Assembly: GCA_964425225.1 (NCBI GenBank)
Contig: CAYRMD010000002.1
Coordinates: 54,610-118,609, forward strand
DNA from: BPJU01 sp964425225
Lineage (GTDB): Bacteria > Planctomycetota > Planctomycetia > Pirellulales > Pirellulaceae
Reading direction: 5' to 3'
DNA length: 64,000 nt
Both the position numbers and the translations under genes were made by a program. The notes beneath the pieces are model-generated. The model worked only from the letters and a program-made list of their open reading frames with translations. It did no database searches and was not told where the DNA came from. Shown here in pieces: positions 26,810 through 35,563 of the stretch. How positions within the stretch are numbered: the first letter of the stretch is position 1; the number at the start of each line of letters is the position of its first letter.

Positions 26810-28450
26810 GTGCACTTTCGCACCAAATGGGCCGCGCCAGGTGACATAAATGCCTTTTTTGGCTTAATGTTAGATAATATCGCCAATTTACTCCTCGTCG
26901 TCGGGTTATTGTCCGCGCTTTACAATTTTCCGGCCGCCTTTGCCATTCGCTACATGATTCCCGGAACGGCTGTAGGCGTATTGCTCGGCGATCTGCTCTA
27001 CTTCTGGATGGCTTTGGATCTAGCCAGACGGACGAATCGTACCGATGTGACGGCGATGCCTTTGGGTTTGGACACTCCCAGCACCTTCGGCATGGTGTTC
27101 TTCGTATTGGGTCCGGCGTTTCGTGCAGCGCAAAGCCGGTCACTGACCGACGTTCAAGCTGCAACCTACGCGTGGCACATCGGGATGTGCTCGTTATTCT
27201 ATAGCGGTTTATTTAAGTTAGCGTGCGCGGTAATATCCGACCGGGTGCGGCGGGGTATCCCGCGCGCCGGTCTGCTTGGCTCGTTGGCGGCTATTGCTTT
27301 AGTGCTCATCAGTTTTCTACCACTCATGGATATACTTTCATACCCCGTAGTTGGCATGTTATCACTCGCCATCATTCTAACGACGCTCATTGCCCGCATA
27401 CCGTTTCCGGGACGTTGGCCGGGAGCAATGGCGGCCGTACTGGTAGGAGGAGCGCTGTATTATGTGCTTCGTGCATTGGATTTAGTAGCCGCACCTGAGG
27501 CGGCCGGCTTTGACCCAAACGAAGCATGGTTCCCCACCGAATGGTTGGCGGCCTTTGGCTTGGGGTGGATGCAAAAGTTGCCTGAAGCCACCCGGTACTT
27601 ACCAATAGTCCTGCCTTTCGCCTTGGGGACAGTCGTGGGGGGCATCGATTGTACGGAAAGCGCGGCTGCAGCCGGTGATGAATACCCGACGGGTAAGATC
27701 ATTAGCGTGGAAGCTGTGGCGACGCTGGCGGCGGCTTTCTGTGGAGGCGTCATCCAAACAACTCCCTACATTGGTCATCCGGCCTACAAGGCCATGGGTG
27801 GCCGCGCAGCGTATACGCTGGCTACCGCCCTCTTCGTGGGTGGAGCCGGATTGATCGGTTATTTTGGTTACCTGTATATCTGGATTCCTAAGGCAGCAGC
27901 CTTTCCGATATTGATTTTTGTGGGATTGGAGATTACAGCCCAAAGCTTCTATGCTGTACCGCGGCGTCATTACACGGCTGTGGCCTTGGCGTGCGTGCCG
28001 GCTTTGGCGTTTTTGGCCCTGAATTTTGCCGACCAAGTCCTTTTGCACTTCGGCCAGAGTGTGAACCAACTGCGTGACGAATCCCTTCAGCGCAACTTGG
28101 TCACGCTACGCCTCTTATCCAACGGCTTTATCGTAACGAGCCTAATTTGGGCTGCGGCGTTGGCGGCGATCATCGATCGGCGGCTAGCCATAGCAGGCAC
28201 CTATTTCGCCGTGGCAGCCCTGTTATCGCTGGTCGGTATTATTCACTCACCGCTTCCTGGTGGAGCGACCTTCTTGCCGTGGACCTTGACGGCAGCCGAT
28301 CGGCAGATGGTTTTCCACTATGCTGCTTCCTACGCCGTTGTTTCAGGGCTTTTATTCCTGTGGGCCTACTGGCTTGGGAATGCTACTTACCTCAGTGAAA
28401 AACCGTCTGATCACGAGCTGAGCGATGACGCGAAAAGGATGGACAGGTAA
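26810..28450 (+). CDS. NCS2/AzgA-like permease (xanthine/uracil/purine transporter family)
   Basis: Inner-membrane transporter of 546 residues with twelve to fourteen hydrophobic segments. It matches the nucleobase-ascorbate (NCS2) fold loosely: GDINAFFGLMLDNIANLLLVVGLL at the start, GLDTPSTFGMVFFVLGPAF, PIVLPFALGTVVGGIDCTESAAAAGDEY in the place of the substrate-binding helix, and AAFCGGVIQTTPYIGHPAYKAMGGRAAYT, equivalent to the conserved QxTxxIG region. The substrate cannot be inferred; the nearest relatives are annotated as uracil/xanthine permease-like. The start is GTG 26810 with GGAG upstream. It is divergent from the ECF sigma gene and followed by a methyltransferase. Confidence 0.8.
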   Translation: MHFRTKWAAPGDINAFFGLMLDNIANLLLVVGLLSALYNFPAAFAIRYMIPGTAVGVLLGDLLYFWMALDLARRTNRTDVTAMPLGLDTPSTFGMVFFVLGPAFRAAQSRSLTDVQAATYAWHIGMCSLFYSGLFKLACAVISDRVRRGIPRAGLLGSLAAIALVLISFLPLMDILSYPVVGMLSLAIILTTLIARIPFPGRWPGAMAAVLVGGALYYVLRALDLVAAPEAAGFDPNEAWFPTEWLAAFGLGWMQKLPEATRYLPIVLPFALGTVVGGIDCTESAAAAGDEYPTGKIISVEAVATLAAAFCGGVIQTTPYIGHPAYKAMGGRAAYTLATALFVGGAGLIGYFGYLYIWIPKAAAFPILIFVGLEITAQSFYAVPRRHYTAVALACVPALAFLALNFADQVLLHFGQSVNQLRDESLQRNLVTLRLLSNGFIVTSLIWAAALAAIIDRRLAIAGTYFAVAALLSLVGIIHSPLPGGATFLPWTLTAADRQMVFHYAASYAVVSGLLFLWAYWLGNATYLSEKPSDHELSDDAKRMDR

Positions 28451-28490
28451 ACGAAGAAAGTTCTGCAACGCAGAAAAAACGAGGCGCCCT

Positions 28491-29162
28491 ATGTCCTTGC
28501 CGCGCGTTCTAGAACCGGAACTGATGGATACCCCCGAAGAAGCTTGGGAATACGACCAGATGGACCACTCGGCCGTCAATGCCCTATTTGTGGACGACTT
28601 ATTGTCCCAAGGACTTTTACACGGTCGCGTACTGGATCTAGGCACGGGCACTGCCCGTATTGCCATAGCGTTGTGTCAGCGGACCGCAGACGTACAAGTC
28701 ATGGCTACCGACTTGGCTATAGCCATGCTCGAGCTGGCTCGTTACAACGTGGAACTCGCTGGATTAAGCGATCGCATTCAACTTGATAGGGTCGATGCGA
28801 AAAGCCTTCCCTATCCAGATGACATGTTCGATTGCGTGATGAGCAACAGCCTGGTTCATCATATACCCGAACCGGTGGTTGTGCTGCGCGAGGCGATCCG
28901 GGTAACACGCCCAGGAGGACTGATCTTCTTCCGTGACCTACTTCGCCCGAATTCCATGGAAGAATTGTCGCAACTAGTCGAGCAGTATGCGGGCGGTGAG
29001 TCGCCACGAGCACAACAATTGTTCGCTGCTTCGCTGAATGCTGCCTTAACACTGGATGAAATCCGTCAGCTCGTAAAAAGTTTGGGGGTTCCGCCCAGCG
29101 GTGTTCAGGCAACAAGCGATCGCCATTGGACTTGGGTAGCCAGGAAAGCGGAAAGTACATAA
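28491..29162 (+). CDS. Class I SAM-dependent methyltransferase
   Basis: Soluble methyltransferase of about 223 residues with a Rossmann fold. Motif I is RVLDLGTGTARIAIAL, followed by VMATDLAIAMLELARYNVELAGL, VDAKSLPYPDDMFDCVMSNSLVHHI and RVTRPGGLIFFRDLLRP, as in the Methyltransf_11/25 groups. The target is unknown. ATG 28491 has GAGG about nine bases upstream; the open frame extends back to 28425 inside the permease gene without homology. It starts 40 bases after the permease stop, so the two are likely co-transcribed. Confidence 0.85.
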   Translation: MSLPRVLEPELMDTPEEAWEYDQMDHSAVNALFVDDLLSQGLLHGRVLDLGTGTARIAIALCQRTADVQVMATDLAIAMLELARYNVELAGLSDRIQLDRVDAKSLPYPDDMFDCVMSNSLVHHIPEPVVVLREAIRVTRPGGLIFFRDLLRPNSMEELSQLVEQYAGGESPRAQQLFAASLNAALTLDEIRQLVKSLGVPPSGVQATSDRHWTWVARKAEST

Positions 29163-29448
29163 AGCATTTTTCATCGGTAGCGAGCCGTGCGCCCCCGTCA
29201 CGTGGGACCCGTCTGGGATAGGCCCAAGCCCGACTTGCGGCTGTTTGAGTCTCGGCACGGGATCACAACTGTTTCGTAGAACCGGTTGCTATCCAAGAGC
29301 TATAAGGATCGCCTCTAATGAAATTCAGCATCAATAAACAACTCGAACCATGCAGGCTGGGGTCAAGACCTGTTGTCCAACTCCGCCAACGCATGTCATA
29401 ATCAAAACTGGTGAGCATCAACGGAGTGTATTTCGAGGAGGCGTTCGT
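29163..29448 (+). other. Leader region of the 31-residue gene
   Basis: Just under 300 bases with no coding frame. TTGTCC (29373-29378), 18 bases, CATAAT (29397-29402) is a possible weak promoter for the small gene that starts at 29449. Confidence 0.35.
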
Positions 29449-29544
29449 ATGGGTGAAGCAATTGTCGGTCTAGCAGGATTGACCGTACTATTGTTTTTTA
29501 TAACGGCCGTTATCGCATACATTCTCTACGGCAACCAACAGTAA
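29449..29544 (+). CDS. 31-residue single-pass membrane peptide
   Basis: Small protein MGEAIVGLAGLTVLLFFI followed by TAVIAYILYGNQQ: one hydrophobic helix spanning nearly the whole chain with a short polar tail. I do not recognise the family. Initiation is well supported: GAGGAGG at 29435-29441 sits seven bases before ATG 29449, one of the best Shine-Dalgarno sites in the window. It stands alone between non-coding regions. Small proteins of this shape often act as accessory subunits of respiratory or transport complexes, but no such complex is adjacent, so no role is proposed. Confidence 0.6.
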   Translation: MGEAIVGLAGLTVLLFFITAVIAYILYGNQQ

Positions 29545-30211
29545 TGCTCGTCATGTGTTCGGTGTATGCGCATCGATTGGGTTGACTAGCAACCTGACAA
29601 AATCTACCATCCGCTACAGGGCGCCGGCGTCGAGCGGTGGGAGCGGTCGAGCCAGAGCATTTGTGGCGATTGCCATGGCATTCGCTCAGTCGACTCATTG
29701 ATGCGCGCTTACGGTTCTAACAGGGTGCCCTGAGGAAGGTGCGCGTCTGGGCGGTACGTAGGTCGTATCGGTGACGCAGCAGGCTATTGTCGGGACCTGC
29801 GGTATCTCTATCCGAAGAGCGGTTGTGGTACGTGATCGACGTTTCGATACGTGCGACTACGGTAGACCCGGCTACTCGTTTACAGAGCCGCGACCGTAAG
29901 GGAGCGGTGTTTCGCGAATCCAACCACGTTTTTTGATCGGGGCGGATTGGAAACGCGCCCCTACAACTGGGGTTGTTCGCACCTCCCATGGACCTTGTCC
30001 GTAGGATCGGCCGACTCTTGGGTAGGTTCTATAATGGGGCGGCATATCGAATACGCGGAGCGCCGCTATTGAGCCGGTTTGCCGTCCGAACACTTGGGAG
30101 GCCAAAACAGGCGTACCTGCCTTAGAACCTGGCACACCGCAAGAATGACTCACCTGCCAACAAGGCGCACTCTCGTTGTCTTGCAAAGCAACCCCTAGGC
30201 GACGCTGCGGC
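29545..30211. other. Non-coding stretch
   Basis: About 670 bases without a convincing gene. It contains a GACCGTAAGGGAGCGG element near 29892-29907, related to motifs inside both copies of the dispersed repeat. Minus-strand frames at 29717-29989 and 29872-30228 have no recognisable content. Confidence 0.5.
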
Positions 30212-30901
30212 TTATTCGTCACGTCCACCTAATAATCCGGCTCGCATCAAGAAGTACAACAAAGTCAGAACCGACGTAATCAAAGCCGCTACATAGGTTA
30301 AAGCCGCCGCGTTGAGCACCTTATCGACACCCTCGCGCTCGTCAGGAGCAACCAGACCCATTTGGAGGACTAAACGCTTTGCGCGATTGCTGGCATCGAA
30401 CTCCACCGGCAACGTCACGAGCTGGAAGGCCAACACGGCGCCGAAAAGAACGGCACCTAACAGAACAACGAACGGATGCAGCACCAACCCCACGGCCATC
30501 ACAATCCATCCCAATTGTGATCCAATACCAGCAAGCGGTACCAAGGCTGAACGGAGCCAAAGTGAAGCATAATGTTCCGCATGTTGCAATGCATGCCCGG
30601 CTTCATGGGCTGCCACGCCTATGGCTGCCAACGACCGTCCACGGTAAACTTCCGGCGACAAGGCTAACGAGCGCGTCATCGGGTTGTAATGATCACTTAA
30701 GAAACCGTCAGTCATTTCGACCTGTACGTCATACAAACCCGCATTATCTAAGATGGCGCGTGCCGCCTCAGCACCGGTAATCCCCGATCGCGCACCGACT
30801 CGCGAATACCGAGCAAAGCGCGCTTGTACCAAAAGGCTAGCCAGTCCCGAAATCACAAGGCTTGGCAAAAGAACCAGCAGGATATACTGTGGATCCCACA
30901 T
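30212..30901 (-). CDS. Neutral zinc metallopeptidase, YugP-like (PF04298)
   Basis: Membrane-bound zinc peptidase of the YugP family, 229 residues. An N-terminal helix (YILLVLLPSLVISGLASLLVQ) is followed by RVGARSGITGAEAARAILDNAGL, VEMTDGFLSDHYNPMTRSLALSPEVYRGRSLAAIGVAAHEAGHALQHAEHYASLWLRSALVP. HEAGH is the zinc-binding HExxH motif. Two or three transmembrane segments and the family stretch LPVEFDASNRAKRLV come next, then a last helix pair. ATG 30901 is fixed by AAAGGTGA five bases upstream; the frame extends 26 codons further without homology. Substrate unknown; it stands alone. Confidence 0.92.
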   Translation of the reverse strand: MWDPQYILLVLLPSLVISGLASLLVQARFARYSRVGARSGITGAEAARAILDNAGLYDVQVEMTDGFLSDHYNPMTRSLALSPEVYRGRSLAAIGVAAHEAGHALQHAEHYASLWLRSALVPLAGIGSQLGWIVMAVGLVLHPFVVLLGAVLFGAVLAFQLVTLPVEFDASNRAKRLVLQMGLVAPDEREGVDKVLNAAALTYVAALITSVLTLLYFLMRAGLLGGRDE

Positions 30902-32174
30902 GGAATCACCTTTCTTTCCACGTATCCTAACGCAATACGGACGCTTAAGCCGAAAACCAAATACCCATTCGGTTATCAATTCGAAAGCCGAACCTCGAAC
31001 ACACCTCCTTATAAAGTATACTCCTCTCCGTTGCCAGACTAGCCCTAAATGCGCCTATGTGGGATCGTAGGCGTATGCCTTGATTGCAGGTGGGATTCCG
31101 CTGTAAAAGGCAGACCATCGCGGAAGCTTGTTTCCGCGGCAGGAATGGAACGGAGATAGCGATCTTGATGGCAGTTGGAATCACTCGGTCACTTGCCGGG
31201 CCTGGGGTAGGTGTGCCTTTTCCGGACCGACCCAATGTGAGCCGCTGCGGGTGGCATTTAGCCAAAGGCGCTGCGTCGAGCGAGAGTTCAACCGAGCCAT
31301 GACCGAAAGTGAGCAGCACCTCAACGGAGCGGCGACCGTTCGGGAGCGGCCAATTTCATTCAACGCAAAGGTGTAAGGCGATTTAGCGCAAAGGCGCAGA
31401 GGCCCAACGAGGTTTAAGGAAGCTCTGATCAACCGCCTGCCCTGCGAAAGGTTCACGCGACGGCGCCGTGGTCTGCTGGCGATACGTTCGATGCGGCGTT
31501 TTTCGTTCCACAGTGCCCTCTGTGTCTTTCTGGTACAAGACTCCAGCGTACACACCATCGGCCACGAGAAGAACGCTGAGCTTAGCCAAAGAATTTCGGA
31601 GTCTGTGCTTGATACCTGCCGACTTTTTTTAAAAGGTTCCACTGCAATACTGCCAACCTTTGCGGAGGTTGCTTAACGCAAAGGCGGCATGAAGGCGCAA
31701 GTAGGCAAGTGACCGGTACGTCTTGTCTTCGTTGCGCCTCTGCGCCTGTGCGTGGTATTCGTCTGCCGCTCCCGAACGGTCACGGCCCTCTCACAGTGAC
31801 GCTCGCTTACGGTTGCGACTCGGTAAAGCTATCTTCAGAAGCGATGGGGTGAACTCTCGATAGCCAGGTCGGTTACAGCCGTCCTACCCACTAATGACCA
31901 GCCCACACCAGATGCAACAGTGCAAAAAACGGAATAGTATGAAACAAACCGAATGTTCCTTTCGATATTCGCGCGAGAGAATGAAAGGCAAATTCGACTC
32001 CGTACGTAGCTTGCTCGATGCAGCGGGAATCAATTGTTGCAACGATCACGGCATGGTTTCCGTTCGGTCTTGGCAGGTGTCAAGCATCCACACTTCGGAG
32101 AACTCACGGGTAAGATTATGCGATTGGTTCTCGCCAACGACGCTGCACAGTGCAGGACGCGACGGGACTTGAAG
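30902..32174. other. Long non-coding stretch with dispersed repeat
   Basis: About 1.3 kb between divergent genes. Bases 31105-31588 are copy B of the dispersed repeat. Beyond it, about 31655-31820 carries GCGCAAAGG/GCCTCTGCGCC motifs and CCGCTCCCGAACGGTC in inverse orientation to those inside the repeat, so the region looks like a composite of direct and inverted pieces. No gene is supported. Confidence 0.55.
31105..31588 (+). repeat. Dispersed repeat, copy B (~480 bases)
   Basis: Same orientation as copy A (10315-10775) and clearly related, with scattered substitutions and small gaps. Shared blocks include GGCGCAGAGGCCCAA, CTGCCCTGCGAAAGGTTC, GTCTGCTGGCGATACGTTCG, CCTCTGTGTCT and GGCCACGAGAAGAACGCTGA. 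Confidence 0.75.
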
Positions 32175-34013
32175 ATGCTTCAATACTTAAGACAAAACGT
32201 TTGTGGACGAGTCGGCATGCGAATGGCATGGCAACTGGCAGTTGTTCAGTGGTTAGCCGTAGTTGCCACTGCTTGCGTCTGTATGGGAGCCGAATCCAGT
32301 TCACCCGTTGAGTCGCGGTATCCGGTGGCGGCAACGTGGGTCCAGGAGCGACTTGTTATTGCGTGCCGAAACGGAGTCTTAGCAACCTGGAATCCACTCA
32401 CCCGGAGACTGGAACATTCGCAGGTAATCGGCAAATCCCTTTCGTCGGTCGTCTACGCTTCACCAGTACAAAGGCTCTTCGCCACGGACGTGGGAGCTCA
32501 CCACATGCTTGTTTTAGCGCAAGACCCCGCCTTAGGTTGGCAGATCGAACAGCGGATCCCTACGCCGCTTTATCCTATTGCGGCTTTGTGGCAGGAACCT
32601 TATGTTGCGGTAGCCTGTTTGTGGGCACGTCAGGTAATGCTGTATCACGTAAAGCAACCTGATGCATGGGGCGGACCGATCGAGCTGTATGCCGTTGATT
32701 GTGTGGACTTATGCTTTGCTCCTGGGGCGCTTTATTGGGACGAACGAACTTCCAGCTTATTGGTGGCCGATGCTTTTTCTGACCGCCTCGCCATAGTCAA
32801 CGCTGGTAACGGTACTATACGTGCGCACGTTCGCTTGCCTGGCTTCAGCATTCGATGCATAACGAGCAACAAAGTGGAATCCAGATTCTATTTCTTGGTA
32901 TCTCAGGTCTACTCGTTTATTCCTCTTGAACGCGATCACGTTTTTTGGGGCAATGTAGTGCAGCAGGTGGTCTTGGGAGTGGAGCGAGACCAGCTTTTCC
33001 TCGAAAACGGCACTGCGGACGTTGGGGGCAGCGGAGACTCGTTCCGGATGATTTCTCGCTGGAGTCTTTGGCCAATCGGGCAGCCCCGTCTTGGTTCAGG
33101 GGATCCCGAAGCCCTGGTGGTAACCGAGCGTGGTGAATTGGTAGTAGCCTTAGGGGGACGCAATGAAGTAGCAATCGCTCCTTTGGCGTCGAGCAACTGG
33201 CGACGGGTGGGCGTTGGATGCCGGCCGGTTTTCTTGATTGCCGACGCGTCTCAGGATCACGTCGTAGCGTTGAACCACTTGGACCACAGCATTTCGGTGA
33301 TCGAAATAGCAACGGCATCGGAAAGTTATCGCATGGAGCTTGGGAAGGCTCGAGCCGAGTTACCATGGGAGAGCGGAGAGCGACTCTTCTATGATGCCCG
33401 GCGATCGCTTGATAGTTGGATGAGTTGTCACACGTGTCATGTGCGCGGACACACGATCCCGGTTACGGTCGACACGCTCGGCGACGCTACGTACGGTGCT
33501 CCCAAACGCGTCTTATCGCTATTGGGGATTGCTGGGACGGCACCGTTCGCCTGGAACGGGAGCCGAGCGACACTTCTCGATCAATTGCGTGCTTCGGTAA
33601 CCACCACGATGCACGGTCGGATGGATGCCTTCTTGCCGGAGGAGTGGACCGCCTTGGAACACTATGTGCTTTCGCTTCCTCCGGCACCGGGGATCAGTGC
33701 CGCCCGTCGGGATTCGAATGCACCACTGGTGGAACGTGGACGGCAACTGTTCTCTGAGCGCCGCTGTGCGGAATGTCACCCACTACCTTATTACACGATT
33801 GCTGGCATTGTGGATGTGGGGCTCCCAGACGAACAGGGACGTCGTTTCTTTCAACCACCGTCTCTATTAGGGGTTAGTCAACGCAATGCGTGGCTGCACG
33901 ATGCACGCGCTGGTTCCCTACACGATGTGTTCGCGCGGTTTGGCCATCCCCATGGCGCTCGCTATCGGGACGAAGAAGTGAGAGCGTTGGTCGCCTTTTT
34001 AATGACTTTGTAG
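32175..34013 (+). CDS. Exported beta-propeller protein with two C-terminal haem c sites
   Basis: Predicted periplasmic protein of about 612 residues. A signal peptide (MAWQLAVVQWLAVVATACVCMGA) precedes a seven-bladed-propeller-like region of roughly 370 residues (for example WNPLTRRLEHSQVIGKSL, LVADAFSDRLAIVNAGNG, VVALNHLDHSISVIEIATA). The C-terminal part resembles MauG/cytochrome c peroxidase-type di-haem modules: ERLFYDARRSLDSWMSCHTCHVRGHT (CHTCH, about residue 417), APKRVLSLLGIAGTAPFAWNGSRATLLDQ, RGRQLFSERRCAECHPLP (CAECH, about 530), and PPSLLGVSQRNAWLHDARAGSLHDVFARFGHPHG. It probably transfers electrons in oxidation of an unknown substrate. The start is ATG 32175; ATG 32217 would also leave a signal peptide. 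Confidence 0.8.
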   Translation: MLQYLRQNVCGRVGMRMAWQLAVVQWLAVVATACVCMGAESSSPVESRYPVAATWVQERLVIACRNGVLATWNPLTRRLEHSQVIGKSLSSVVYASPVQRLFATDVGAHHMLVLAQDPALGWQIEQRIPTPLYPIAALWQEPYVAVACLWARQVMLYHVKQPDAWGGPIELYAVDCVDLCFAPGALYWDERTSSLLVADAFSDRLAIVNAGNGTIRAHVRLPGFSIRCITSNKVESRFYFLVSQVYSFIPLERDHVFWGNVVQQVVLGVERDQLFLENGTADVGGSGDSFRMISRWSLWPIGQPRLGSGDPEALVVTERGELVVALGGRNEVAIAPLASSNWRRVGVGCRPVFLIADASQDHVVALNHLDHSISVIEIATASESYRMELGKARAELPWESGERLFYDARRSLDSWMSCHTCHVRGHTIPVTVDTLGDATYGAPKRVLSLLGIAGTAPFAWNGSRATLLDQLRASVTTTMHGRMDAFLPEEWTALEHYVLSLPPAPGISAARRDSNAPLVERGRQLFSERRCAECHPLPYYTIAGIVDVGLPDEQGRRFFQPPSLLGVSQRNAWLHDARAGSLHDVFARFGHPHGARYRDEEVRALVAFLMTL

Positions 34014-34255
34014 GGGCGGCTCTCCTGTGAATCCATACGGCGAAAGCTCAATCAACGCTCGGCTCGCAAATCTCAGTGCTCCGCAGTCCCCCTACCACGG
34101 CTGTTTAACAGTCGGTCTAATCGAACAATGTCAGGTAAGCAAGGTCTGTGTCAGGAGCACCCGCGGCAATCGGGGTTCGAAGCCGGGTACTTTGGAACGT
34201 GGATGCTGAAAGACAAAACACGGTGTGTGGGTTGTAACGTTATCGGGTGGAGTGC

Positions 34256-35497
34256 ATGGTATACATCAATGAACACTATTTAAAGTTGAAGTCTGGCTAT
34301 CTATTTCCCGAGATTGCGCGCCGGGTGAGCGCTTTTGCTCGTTCCCACCCCGACGCTCGTATTATTCGCCTGGGTATTGGCGATGTAACGGAACCACTCC
34401 CACCAGTGATCATTCAGGCGATGCACAAAGCCGTGGAAGAAATGGGACGTCAAGAAACGTTTCGTGGTTATGGACCAGAACAGGGCTATGAGTTTTTGCG
34501 CGAGGCGATTGCCGAACACGACTTTCGTGCCCGTGGCGCAGACATCTCGGCCGACGAAATCTTCGTATCGGACGGCTCGAAGTGCGACGTTGCCAACTTG
34601 TTGGATATTTTGGATCTATCCAACCGCGTTGCTGTATTAGATCCGGTGTACCCCGTGTATGTTGATACCAACGTTATGGCTGGTCGCACGGGCCCGGCCG
34701 ATGAACACGGCCAGTATCCAGGGTTGGTCTACCTACGAGCAACTGCGGAAAACGGCTTTCAGCCGGAGCTACCCACTGAGCCAGTCGATGTCATCTATCT
34801 GTGTTATCCGAACAATCCGACGGGGGCTGTGGCTTCGCGCTCGGCTCTGACTCGATGGGTCGACTATGCGCGACAAACGGGAGCCTTGATTCTGTTTGAT
34901 GCGGCATATGAAGCGTACATTCAAGATCCAGACGTGCCGCATTCGATTTACGAAATCCCACACGCTCGCGAAGTAGCCATTGAACTGCGCAGTTTCAGCA
35001 AGAATGCTGGTTTCACCGGTGTTCGCTGTGCGTACACCGTCGTACCCCACTCGCTGATGGGCCGGACTCGTAACGGTCAGACCATCCCACTGCACGCGCT
35101 GTGGATGCGACGCCATACGACGAAGTTCAACGGCGTCTCGTACATCGTGCAACGAGGTGCTGCAGCCGCTTATACGCCCGAAGGCAAGCAACAGATCGCC
35201 GCACTGATTGACTTTTATATGACCAATGCTCGCTTGCTACGCGAGGGACTAAGCGGCCTCGGCTGGCAAGTATTCGGCGGAGAAAACGCTCCCTATTTAT
35301 GGATCAAAACGCCGAACGGAATGACCAGTTGGCAGTTTTTTGATTACCTTTTAGACAGAGCTCACCTGGTGGGAACACCGGGCAGTGGCTTCGGTGCGGC
35401 TGGGGAAGGTTATTTTCGATTGAGCGCCTTCAACAGTCGCAATAACATCCTCCAGGCTGTGGAGCGATTGGAACGATTGACCGCTGCTGCCCTATAA
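34256..35497 (+). CDS. dapL: LL-diaminopimelate aminotransferase
   Basis: PLP-dependent fold I aminotransferase that converts tetrahydrodipicolinate directly to LL-2,6-diaminopimelate, for lysine and peptidoglycan synthesis. Family landmarks are INEHYLKLKSGYLFPEIARRV, RLGIGDVTEPLPP, FRGYGPEQGYEFLREAIAEHDF, VSDGSKCDVANLLDIL, YLCYPNNPTGAV and the PLP lysine in LRSFSKNAGFTGVRCAYTVVP. Length is 413 residues, as expected. I start at ATG 34256, matching relatives; GTG 34247 is three codons upstream, and GGTGGAG ends three bases before the chosen ATG. DapL rather than the succinylase route is usual in PVC bacteria. It stands alone, with the SUMF1 gene next. Confidence 0.96.
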   Translation: MVYINEHYLKLKSGYLFPEIARRVSAFARSHPDARIIRLGIGDVTEPLPPVIIQAMHKAVEEMGRQETFRGYGPEQGYEFLREAIAEHDFRARGADISADEIFVSDGSKCDVANLLDILDLSNRVAVLDPVYPVYVDTNVMAGRTGPADEHGQYPGLVYLRATAENGFQPELPTEPVDVIYLCYPNNPTGAVASRSALTRWVDYARQTGALILFDAAYEAYIQDPDVPHSIYEIPHAREVAIELRSFSKNAGFTGVRCAYTVVPHSLMGRTRNGQTIPLHALWMRRHTTKFNGVSYIVQRGAAAAYTPEGKQQIAALIDFYMTNARLLREGLSGLGWQVFGGENAPYLWIKTPNGMTSWQFFDYLLDRAHLVGTPGSGFGAAGEGYFRLSAFNSRNNILQAVERLERLTAAAL

Positions 35498-35563
35498 GAC
35501 ACACGAATCATTGCGGGCACCGATGTGAACGACTTGCTCATGCACCACGACGAGGAGTTATCC

